Assembly (NCBI GenBank): GCA_035575715.1
Contig: DATLXN010000012.1
Location: 62,001-126,000, forward strand
DNA length: 64,000 bases
Direction: 5' to 3'
Source of the DNA: JACCSI01 sp035575715
GTDB lineage: Bacteria; Acidobacteriota; Vicinamibacteria; Vicinamibacterales; UBA2999
In this document: positions 42,713 to 50,405 of the stretch, piece by piece
Position numbering within the stretch: the first letter of the stretch is position 1
Layout of the letters: the number at the start of each line of letters is the position of its first letter
Program-made: the position numbers and the translations under genes
Notes under the pieces: generated by a model
Database searches by the model: none
What the model was told of the DNA's origin: nothing
The model's input: the letters and a program-made list of their open reading frames with translations, nothing else

Positions 42713-44236
42713 TTACGGACGACGGGCGATCACGGCATAGTCCATGTGTGTGAACATCAGGCGGTTGAGTCGTTCGACGTTGCCGTCAAAGGTGTCGGCG
42801 AGCGCGATGAGCGCCGCGCTCGACTCCTGCCGCGCCACCTTTGGCGCCGGTTGCAATTGATTCGCTGGGGCGACCGGAGCCTCCAAACGCACCTCGGCGT
42901 CGACGAATCCGCTCGCGGTGACCAGGTATTTGAGCGTGTCAGGATGCAGTGGCCGCGCGTGAGTGATGTCGCGGATGTAGCTTTCGAAAAACGCCAGCCA
43001 GCACGCCGCGTTGATCGTTTCGAGCACCATCGTGGAACCCGGACGCAGCACGCGCTGCGCTTGATCGAGAAAAGCCAGCAGATAGGCCGGCTCGAGATGT
43101 TCGACGACCTGCGCCGCGATCAAGCCGCCAAGCGATTCAGCAGGCTGAGCCCGGAGGTAGGTCAGCGCGTCGGCTTCGTCCGCGTGAAAACCGCGCGCCC
43201 GGCAGCCTTCGACCATCTCATGATTCTGGTCGATGCCGCGCGCACCGATCCCATGCGCTGTGAGGAGATCGAGAAACTCGCCGCGCCCGCACCCGACGTC
43301 GAGGACATCCGCGGCGCCGATGAACAGCGGCACATAAGTTTCGAGGCGGCCTCGGATCTCATCGCGCGAACCGCGGAAGAGATCTTCGAAGCCGACGTAT
43401 TTCCACGACTCGGTGGTGTCCGCCGCCTGACCACCGACCACTGACGACTGACCACTGACCACCGACGACTGAGCACTGACCACCGACGACTGGCCACCGA
43501 CCACTGACGACTGGTCACCGGCCGCCACTCTCTCGAACTCACGCTTCAGCGCACTGACTTGCTGCTGTGCGACGGCAAGGCTCGACCGAATCTCGTCGAT
43601 GCGGCCCGAATAGCGTTGGTCGCGGGCCAGCAGCGACTCCCAGCGCTTCATCATTTCGTCAGACACACCGCTGAGGCCGCCGGCCAGGCCGCGCACCGTG
43701 CGATCAAGGCGGTCGATATCCTGCTGCGCGTCTTCGGTCACGCGGCGGCCGAGCGCGGCGAATTCGTAGTCCTTCGAATCGAGATAGGGCGTCATCTGTT
43801 GCAGGTAGACGATCAGTCGCGACTGGAAGTGAATCAGACGCTCGACCTGTTCCTGCATCAGTGCCATTGAACTGGCGATCGCCTTTGGTGCTTCGCGCTG
43901 GGCGGGCAGGTTGCGATTGAGATGGTCGACCAGCGCCGAATTAAAGGCCTGCTGCTGCGCCAATGCGGGTTCGATCAGGTCCCACACGAACGTGGCGAGC
44001 TTGCCCTTCCATCCACCCGGCACGACCTGACGGCCTTTGAGGATCTCCCAGCGGGTATTGAGTGGGGTGATCTGCGCCTCGTCCGGCGGCGGCGGTGGGT
44101 GAGGGAAGTCGGGCCGCCCGTGGATCGCGCGATCGAGCTCGGTGAGCGCGGCGTTATAGAGCCGGTCCGCTTCTTCCCGGGCCGCTTTCAGTCGGACCAG
44201 GTCTTCTTCGCTGACTGATCGAAGACGCTCACTCAT
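42713..44236 (-). CDS. Coiled-coil plus SAM methyltransferase, interrupted by an in-frame heptad repeat
   Basis: 507 residues. Residues 1-240 are helical with Gln/Glu/Leu-rich stretches (for example QEQVERLIHFQSRLIVYLQQ), suggesting coiled coil. Residues 242-270 consist of QSSVV repeats with Gly, Ser or Ala spacers, encoded by a heptanucleotide array. Residues about 305-430 are a class I methyltransferase: AADVLDVGCGRGEFLDLLTA (SAM loop), ARGIDQNHEMVEG, LGGLIAAQVVEHLEPAYL and LRPGSTMVLETIN. HPDTLKYLVTASGF follows. The architecture recalls O-antigen chain-length/terminal methyltransferases such as WbdD without its kinase. The neighbouring ligase/polymerase supports a polysaccharide role. Confidence 0.8.
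   Translation of the reverse strand: MSERLRSVSEEDLVRLKAAREEADRLYNAALTELDRAIHGRPDFPHPPPPPDEAQITPLNTRWEILKGRQVVPGGWKGKLATFVWDLIEPALAQQQAFNSALVDHLNRNLPAQREAPKAIASSMALMQEQVERLIHFQSRLIVYLQQMTPYLDSKDYEFAALGRRVTEDAQQDIDRLDRTVRGLAGGLSGVSDEMMKRWESLLARDQRYSGRIDEIRSSLAVAQQQVSALKREFERVAAGDQSSVVGGQSSVVSAQSSVVSGQSSVVGGQAADTTESWKYVGFEDLFRGSRDEIRGRLETYVPLFIGAADVLDVGCGRGEFLDLLTAHGIGARGIDQNHEMVEGCRARGFHADEADALTYLRAQPAESLGGLIAAQVVEHLEPAYLLAFLDQAQRVLRPGSTMVLETINAACWLAFFESYIRDITHARPLHPDTLKYLVTASGFVDAEVRLEAPVAPANQLQPAPKVARQESSAALIALADTFDGNVERLNRLMFTHMDYAVIARRP
43427..43516 (-). repeat. Heptanucleotide tandem array inside a coding region
   Basis: About 13 consecutive seven-base units on the + strand of the form GACCACC, GACCACT, GACGACT, with variants GAGCACT, GGCCACC and GGTCACC. 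Because three units equal 21 bases, the reading frame of the minus-strand methyltransferase is kept and a seven-residue repeat (QSSVVxx) results. The same units occur in the intergenic arrays at 50330 and 59735. Confidence 0.88.
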
Positions 44237-45016
<780 letters not shown>

Positions 45017-45036
45017 AGACTCCTCTACCCGCACCC

Positions 45037-45073
45037 AGCATCCAACACTTAGCACTCAGCACTCAGCAAGCAC
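45037..45073 (-). repeat. Heptanucleotide tandem array, GCTGAGT/GCTAAGT unit
   Basis: In the 64-base gap between thiS and thiG the minus strand reads GCTGAGT, GCTGAGT, GCTAAGT and a diverged fourth unit in exact phase 7. The array runs into the region upstream of the thiG start. The same unit is at 24669 and 59808. Confidence 0.75.
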
Positions 45074-45080
45074 TTAAATT

Positions 45081-45281
45081 TTATCCACCGCCCACGAAAT
45101 TGACGATTTCAACCTGGTCGCCCTCGCCAACCGTCGTCGTCTCGAAGGTCGCGCGTTTCAGCACCGACAGGTTCAATTCCACCGCCACTCGCCGCGGATC
45201 GATCTTCAGGTGCTGGAGTAACGCCGAGACCGTCAGCGGCCCATCCAGGTCATACGGGTCGCCGTTCAGCGTGATCACCAC
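45081..45281 (-). CDS. thiS: Sulfur carrier protein ThiS
   Basis: 66 residues, the standard length, ending in the required Gly-Gly (FVGGG). The GTG at 45281 (or 45278) gives VVITLNGDPYDLDGPLTVSA, a beta-grasp start; the longer frame upstream covers a terminator and hairpin array and is not used. LNLSVLKRATFETTTVGEGD and VEIVNFVGGG match ThiS. ThiS carries sulfur as C-terminal thiocarboxylate to ThiG. Only thiS and thiG of the pathway are in the window. Confidence 0.92.
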   Translation of the reverse strand: MVITLNGDPYDLDGPLTVSALLQHLKIDPRRVAVELNLSVLKRATFETTTVGEGDQVEIVNFVGGG

Positions 45282-45307
45282 TGCTGTGAGGGTATCAAAC
45301 CGTACAC

Positions 45308-45342
45308 AAAAAGAGCGGGATCCCCGAAAGGATCCCGCTCTT
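45308..45342 (-). terminator. Rho-independent terminator downstream of the DUF5666-like gene
   Basis: Read on the minus strand: an 11-base-pair perfect stem, GAGCGGGATCC (pairing with GGATCCCGCTC, extendable by two A-U pairs), a six-base TTTCGG loop, then TTTTT. It lies between the end of the lipoprotein gene and thiS, so it would isolate thiSG from upstream transcription. Confidence 0.85.
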
Positions 45343-45346
45343 CCCC

Positions 45347-45421
45347 ACCCGAAGGGTCCCACCGCGAAGCGGTCCCACCACCCAGTGGTCCCACCACGCA
45401 GTGGTCCCACCCGAAGGGTCC
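45347..45421. repeat. Hairpin array with constant TCCCA linker, exact 16-base period
   Basis: TCCCA occurs at 45357, 45373, 45389 and 45405, exactly 16 bases apart. Between linkers are 11-base (outer ones 9-base) palindromes that differ: CCCGAAGGG, CCGCGAAGCGG, CCACCCAGTGG, CCACGCAGTGG, CCCGAAGGG. The array begins at the stop codon of the lipoprotein gene and ends beside its terminator. A solitary CCCGAAGGG plus TCCCA copy is at 46738-46751. Confidence 0.88.
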
Positions 45422-46621
45422 TACTTCTTAATCGCCACCGCCGACGCGTCAACGCCCGTGTCGTCGGCGACACCGGTGACATCGACCTTCGTGCCGGACG
45501 TGATGCTGGCGCAGGTGCCACCAGTGAACACCGTCGTCGCCGACGTGCGCACCGGATATCCCTTAACCATCATCGTCAGCGCCGGGCACGTGCCACTGAC
45601 GCTGCTGACCGTGCCGTCGCCGGAAATCGATTTCCCGGGGACCTTCTCGATTTCAATCTTCTCCGCGATGATGCTGCCATCGGGCTGCGTTTCGGCGTCG
45701 ACTTTGACCTTGGTGCCTGGCCGCAACGTGGCGCAAGTGCCGTTGGTATACACCGTCGCCGCCGTCGTCTGGACCCGGTGGCCGGTGATGACCAACGTCA
45801 GCGTCGGACAGGCGCCAGTGACGGCGCCAATCGTGCCCTCACCGCCGACCTTGTTCTTTCCACCGGGGCCGCGTTCGGTGTCGTCGTCATCGTCGAGCTC
45901 GACCTTGGTGGCAACCAATTGACCGGTGGCATTGCGGCTTCCTTTCGCTTCGATTTTCTTGCCCGCCGCGATCTGCGCACAGGCCGTCGCAGGGTCGAAC
46001 ACGGTGGCCGCGCTGGTCACGACGACACCGCCAGTGCCCACCAGCGTGATCGTCAACGCCGGGCAGGCACCGGTGAAGCTCGCGACGGTGCCTTCAACCT
46101 CGACCACGGTCGGTCCCGGTGTGGGTCCCGGTGTCGGCCCCGGCGTCGGTCCTGGCGTCGCGCCAAGTGCGACGTTCGTCGCAACAACTGACATGCCGCC
46201 CGCGCCGACCGTCAGCAAGCCGTGCACTGTCACGGTGGTCCCGCTCACCAGGCTCGCACAGGTGGCTGGCGCCGTAAACGTCGTCGCCGCGTTGACCGTG
46301 ACCGGCACGCCAAGAATGGTCAGGACCACGGCGGGACACACCGCTCTTTGCAGAGATCACTCCAGTGCCGGACACCATGAGGCCGTCCGCCGCTGTCGCC
46401 CAGCCGCGGCTTGCAGCCCACGACGCGATTTCGTCGCCATCAACGACCGGCGAGCCGGAACGGTCGCCGTCAACGGCTGTGGTGTCTGCTACGTCACTAC
46501 CCGACGTAACCGCGATTGACGAGGGTCCGGTTGGCGACATCTGCGCCGGGGTCTGCGAACAGGCCGTGGCGAAAATGGCTGCCAGAGCAACGGCGACAAG
46601 AGAAGTTCGGCTTTTCAACAT
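45421..46621 (-). pseudogene. DUF5666-like repeat lipoprotein gene, split by a 2-base frameshift
   Basis: Reading from ATG 46621: lipoprotein signal MLKSRTSLVAVALAAIFATAC with a plausible lipobox Cys, then a linker, and ..GVISAKSG before the frame is lost at about 46339. The other frame resumes with CPAVVLTILGVPVTV and continues to 45421 through four repeats of a small beta domain (consensus GTVxSxSGxCPALTxxVxG, AATxFxxGTCAxIxxGTKVxVxG) and a (GPTP)n linker. In the intact repeats one residue separates SG from CP; here a single G does. Restoring one GT to GTGTGT recovers the protein exactly. So the gene is either a recent pseudogene, phase-variable, or carries a sequencing error. The product would be an outer-surface or periplasmic lipoprotein of unknown role. 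Confidence 0.75.
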
Positions 46622-46658
46622 GCGATTACCTTTTGGTTAGCGATTTCAGGAAAACCAC

Positions 46659-46681
46659 GCTTCTAAGGGGTATTTAGAAGC
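46659..46681. promoter_or_regulatory. Inverted repeat in the divergent gap upstream of the lipoprotein gene
   Basis: GCTTCTAA (46659-46666) and TTAGAAGC (46674-46681) are perfect 8-base arms around a seven-base AT/G loop. It lies 38 bases upstream of the lipoprotein ATG (minus strand). It could be an operator or a transcript hairpin. The rest of this 192-base divergent gap holds only a solitary TCCCA hairpin copy and the promoter noted separately. Confidence 0.4.
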
Positions 46682-46757
46682 AGACACCCTAGGCTCAGCA
46701 AAGTACGGACCAGCTCGAGGTGCGCTCACGGGTACCACCCGAAGGGTCCCATCTTTG

Positions 46758-46795
46758 AACGATCGTTTGACGATCCAGCGACCACCGTGTACCGT
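46758..46795 (+). promoter_or_regulatory. Candidate sigma-70-like promoter with overlapping palindrome for the Nfn-like gene
   Basis: TTGACG at 46767-46772 and TACCGT at 46790-46795 are 17 bases apart, 19 bases before the ATG at 46814. A perfect 10-base palindrome AACGATCGTT (46758-46767) abuts the -35 element and could be a regulator site. The -10 match is only moderate. Confidence 0.4.
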
Positions 46796-46813
46796 TGATA
46801 TGTCCGGATTCCT

Positions 46814-49800
46814 ATGACTTTTCCCTCAGCGCACGACTCGCTGGGCATCGCCGGTTTTTCCTTTGCCGACCTGCACCAGCCCGCCCGTTTGCGCGCACTC
46901 TATGACCTCTATTGCGACGATGTGCGGCGCACTGAGCCGGAGCTCTGGGCCCAATGGGAACGGCACTGCGAAGTGCCGGCCGCGCTCGGTCCCGTCGCTC
47001 ATTCCAATCTGATCATCGCGATGGCTCCATACGTGAGCCGCTTTATCGCGCGTCTTTTCAGTGTTGGTCCCGACGCAGCAGTGATGGCTGCGCAAACCAG
47101 GGCCTACGACGACCTTTTCAGGTTCAAGATAGATTTCGTCCGCCGTCGCGCGTTACCGCTCCTTAAAGGTGGTGGACACGTTGAGGCGACCGCCGAGGAT
47201 CACGCACTCGTCGAGGGCATCATGGCGGGGTTGCCCGACGATGGCGCGCGCGAGTTGGCGTTGGCCCGGTTCGGGTGCAGTCTGCTCGATCACGAGGAGC
47301 CGGTCGCTGTCGAGGCGCTCAAGCGCTGGTGTGCGGCTCACGTGCATCACGCCCGGTATCGGCACTGGGTCGTCTTCCGATTCCCGGAAACGCTCGAGCC
47401 GATGAATCTGGTACCAGTCGTGCGTCGGCAACCCTCCTTGCCGGAGGCGATGGTCGGCCCCGATGCGAAGCTGCGTCGGCGCGAGGGGTTTCAACTCACC
47501 GATCAGCGATTCAATACGCGCGAAGTTCTGAGCGAGATCCACTACTGCGTCCTTTGCCATGAGCGTGACAAGGACAGCTGTTCGAAAGGCATCCGCGACA
47601 AGACCGGTGCGGTGACCACCAACGCGCTCGGCATTCCACTGCCTGGGTGCCCGCTCGACGAAAAAATTTCCGAGATGCATACGTTGCGCAAGCGCGGCGA
47701 TGCGCTCGGCGCGCTGGCCATCGTGATCATCGACAATCCGATGTGCCCCGGTACCGGTCACCGGATCTGCAACGACTGCATGAAGGCCTGCATTTATCAG
47801 AAGCAGGAGCCGGTCAACATCCCGCAGATCGAGACCGGCGTCCTCACTGATGTCTTGAACATGCCGTGGGGCGTCGAGATTTACGGATTGCTGACGCGGT
47901 GGAATCCGCTCAATGTCCAGCGTCCGTATGCCTTGCCCTACAACGGCCGCAACGTGATGGTCGTCGGTCTCGGCCCGGCCGGCTACACGTTATCGCATTA
48001 CCTGGTAAACGAGGGCTTCGGTGTCGTGGCGATCGACGGATTGAAGATCGAGCCATTACCCGAGGAACTCACCGGCGCCCCGGGGACGCCGCCGCGACCG
48101 ATTCGCGAGTGGCGTGAGATCTACCGGCCGCTTGACCAACGAGTGCTCGAAGGATTTGGCGGTGTCTCTGAATACGGCATTACCGTGCGCTGGGATAAGA
48201 ACTTCCTGACGCTGATTCACCTGACCCTGGCGCGACGCGAGAAGCTGCGCATCTACGGCGGTATCCGCTTTGGCGGCGCGCTGCCGATCGAAGAAGCGTG
48301 GGCCTACGGCATCGATCACGTCGCGATCGCTGCGGGGGCGGGCCGTCCGACGATCATCGATATCAAGAACAACTTGATTCGCGGCATCCGCAAGGCGAGC
48401 GATTTCCTGATGGCGCTGCAGCTGACCGGCGCGTTCAAGGAAGACGCCTTGTCAAATCTGCAGGTGCGGCTGCCGGCCGTGGTGATTGGTGGCGGCCTGA
48501 CCGGCGTCGATACCGCGACGGAACTGCTGGCCTATTACCCGCTGCAGGTTGAAAAAATCGTCAATCGCTACGAGGTGCTGGTCAGCGAACTCGGCGAAGC
48601 ATCAGTGCGCGGGTTGATGGACCCGGAAGAGCAGGGGATCCTCGACGAGTTCTTGTCGCACGGTAGCGCGGTGCGGGCGGAGCGCGTGCGGGCAGTCGAG
48701 GCCGGCGAGGCGCCGGATTTTATTACCTTGGTTCGCCAGTGGGGCGGCGTGTCGCTGGCCTATCGCAAACGCATGCAGGACTCGCCGGCGTATCGACTGA
48801 ATCATGAAGAAGTCAGCAAGGCGCTCGAGGAGGGGATCGTGTTCGCGGAGAACCTCGACCCGACCGAAGCGATCGCCGATGAGTTCGGCGGACTGAAAGC
48901 GGTCGCCTTTTTACGCAAGGGCGTCGACGGCGCGGCCGAGCGAGTGGAGTTGCCGGCGCGTACGCTGCTGGTCGCGGCCGGCACCGTGCCTAACATCACC
49001 TACGAGAAGGAACACGTCGGCACCTTCCAGCTCGATGGCAGGCAGAAGTTCTTCCAGGGCTTTCGCGCCGTCAGGGCCGCCGACGGCACGTTTGTGCTGG
49101 AATCAGACGCCAACGGATTTTTCACTTCGTATAACCGCGATGGCCGGCTGGTCAGCTATTACGGTGACAACCATCCGCGCTACAACGGCAACGTGGTCAA
49201 AGCGATGGCGTCGGCCAAGCACGGCTACTCGCACGTGGTCCGGTTGTTCGACGACGAGATCGCGAGGCTCGATCCCGCGACACAGCCGCAGCGCGATGCC
49301 AAGTGGAGCGCGATGATCGCCGAGATGGATGACCAGTTGATCGCGCGGGTTGAGCGGGTCGAACGTCTGACGCCGACGATCGTTGAAGTGATCGTCCGCG
49401 CGCCGGCCGCTGCACGCCATTTCCATCCAGGACAGTTCTATCGGTTACAGAATTTCGAGCGTCTCAGTCCGCATATTGGCGGCGACCAACACCGCGCGGC
49501 GCTGGTGATGGAAGGCATTGCCCTGACCGGCGCATGGGTCGATCGCGAAAAGGGACTGCTGTCGCTGATCACGCTGGAGATGGGCGTGTCCAGTCGCCTG
49601 TGTGCCTATCTGAAACCGGGCGAGCCGGTGGTGGTGATGGGGCCAACTGGCACGCCGACCGAGATTCCCGAGAACGATGCGGTGCTGCTGGCCGGTGGTG
49701 GGTTGGGGAACGCGGTGTTGTTCTCGATCGCCAAGGCGCTCAAAGCCGCCGGGAACAAAGTGATTTACTTTGCCGGCTACAAGAACGGCGCCGACCTGTT

Positions 49801-50329
49801 CAAGCGCGAAGACATTGAAGAAGCCACCGATCAAGTGATCTGGGCGACCGACCTTGGCGACGAGATCGTGCCGAGCCGTCCGCAGGACGTCCACGTGCGT
49901 GGCAACATCGTGCAGGCGATGATTGCCTACGCCGAAGGCAAGCTCGGGCCGCAACGCGTCGCCTTGAGCGAAGTCACGCGGATTATCGCGATTGGCTCGG
50001 ATCGGATGATGAACGCGGTGCGCCTGGCGCGCCATGCGGCGCTGGCGCCGTATCTGAATCCCAAGCACATTGGCATTGGCAGCATCAACTCGCCGATGCA
50101 ATGCATGATGAAAGAAGTGTGCGCGCAGTGCCTGCAGCGCCACGTCGATCCCGTGACTGGCAAGGAGGAGTTTATTTTCTCCTGCTACAACCAGGATCAG
50201 GAACTCGACCGCGTCGACTTCGCCAATCTGCAGGCGCGGCTGCGGCAGAATTCGGTCCAGGAAAAACTGTCGAATCGCTGGTTCGCGCATTTGCTGGAGC
50301 GGGCCAGTGCGGAATTGACGCACGTTTAG
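46814..50329 (+). CDS. Fused Nfn-like flavin oxidoreductase (GltD/NfnB-like plus PyrK/NfnA-like)
   Basis: 1171 residues. Residues 1-230 are an unassigned helical region. Cys245, 248, 256, 279, 311, 319, 322 and 326 form a ferredoxin-like Fe-S region as in the N-terminus of GltD/NfnB. VMVVGLGPAGYTLSHYL (about 381-397) binds FAD and VVIGGGLTGVDTATELL (about 556-572) binds NAD(P). From about 840 comes a ferredoxin-reductase half: HPGQFYRLQNFE (FAD), GPTGTPTEIPE, LLAGGGLGNAVLFSIAKAL (NAD). It ends with a [2Fe-2S] set Cys1097-x5-Cys1103-x2-Cys1106-x17-Cys1124, as in PyrK. Nfn couples NADH, NADPH and ferredoxin; here both subunits appear as one chain. Electron partners cannot be read directly. It has its own promoter candidate. 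Confidence 0.75.
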   Translation: MTFPSAHDSLGIAGFSFADLHQPARLRALYDLYCDDVRRTEPELWAQWERHCEVPAALGPVAHSNLIIAMAPYVSRFIARLFSVGPDAAVMAAQTRAYDDLFRFKIDFVRRRALPLLKGGGHVEATAEDHALVEGIMAGLPDDGARELALARFGCSLLDHEEPVAVEALKRWCAAHVHHARYRHWVVFRFPETLEPMNLVPVVRRQPSLPEAMVGPDAKLRRREGFQLTDQRFNTREVLSEIHYCVLCHERDKDSCSKGIRDKTGAVTTNALGIPLPGCPLDEKISEMHTLRKRGDALGALAIVIIDNPMCPGTGHRICNDCMKACIYQKQEPVNIPQIETGVLTDVLNMPWGVEIYGLLTRWNPLNVQRPYALPYNGRNVMVVGLGPAGYTLSHYLVNEGFGVVAIDGLKIEPLPEELTGAPGTPPRPIREWREIYRPLDQRVLEGFGGVSEYGITVRWDKNFLTLIHLTLARREKLRIYGGIRFGGALPIEEAWAYGIDHVAIAAGAGRPTIIDIKNNLIRGIRKASDFLMALQLTGAFKEDALSNLQVRLPAVVIGGGLTGVDTATELLAYYPLQVEKIVNRYEVLVSELGEASVRGLMDPEEQGILDEFLSHGSAVRAERVRAVEAGEAPDFITLVRQWGGVSLAYRKRMQDSPAYRLNHEEVSKALEEGIVFAENLDPTEAIADEFGGLKAVAFLRKGVDGAAERVELPARTLLVAAGTVPNITYEKEHVGTFQLDGRQKFFQGFRAVRAADGTFVLESDANGFFTSYNRDGRLVSYYGDNHPRYNGNVVKAMASAKHGYSHVVRLFDDEIARLDPATQPQRDAKWSAMIAEMDDQLIARVERVERLTPTIVEVIVRAPAAARHFHPGQFYRLQNFERLSPHIGGDQHRAALVMEGIALTGAWVDREKGLLSLITLEMGVSSRLCAYLKPGEPVVVMGPTGTPTEIPENDAVLLAGGGLGNAVLFSIAKALKAAGNKVIYFAGYKNGADLFKREDIEEATDQVIWATDLGDEIVPSRPQDVHVRGNIVQAMIAYAEGKLGPQRVALSEVTRIIAIGSDRMMNAVRLARHAALAPYLNPKHIGIGSINSPMQCMMKEVCAQCLQRHVDPVTGKEEFIFSCYNQDQELDRVDFANLQARLRQNSVQEKLSNRWFAHLLERASAELTHV

Positions 50330-50403
50330 TCAGGGATCAGGGATCAGGGATCAGCGACGACCGACGACCGACGACTGACCACCGACCACCGACGACCGAC
50401 CAC
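50330..50403 (+). repeat. Heptanucleotide tandem array filling the gap between stop and start
   Basis: From the base after the Nfn-like stop to three bases before the kinase ATG, the sequence is continuous phase 7: TCAGGGA three times, TCAGCGA, CGACCGA twice, CGACTGA, CCACCGA twice, CGACCGA and a final partial unit. The unit drifts stepwise from the CAGGGAT type to the GACGACT type. No ribosome-binding site other than the repeat itself is present before the kinase. Confidence 0.9.
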
Positions 50404-50405
50404 CA

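Noticed and set aside
45282..45521. N-terminal extension of ThiS
   Set aside because: It would translate through a rho-independent terminator, the TCCCA hairpin array and the end of the lipoprotein gene. ThiS is complete from 45281 at normal length.
45100..46191. 363-residue + frame opposite thiS and the lipoprotein gene
   Set aside because: Antisense translation of a repetitive lipoprotein gene and a terminator; Arg-rich and without motifs. The opposite strand has signal peptide, repeats and ThiS.
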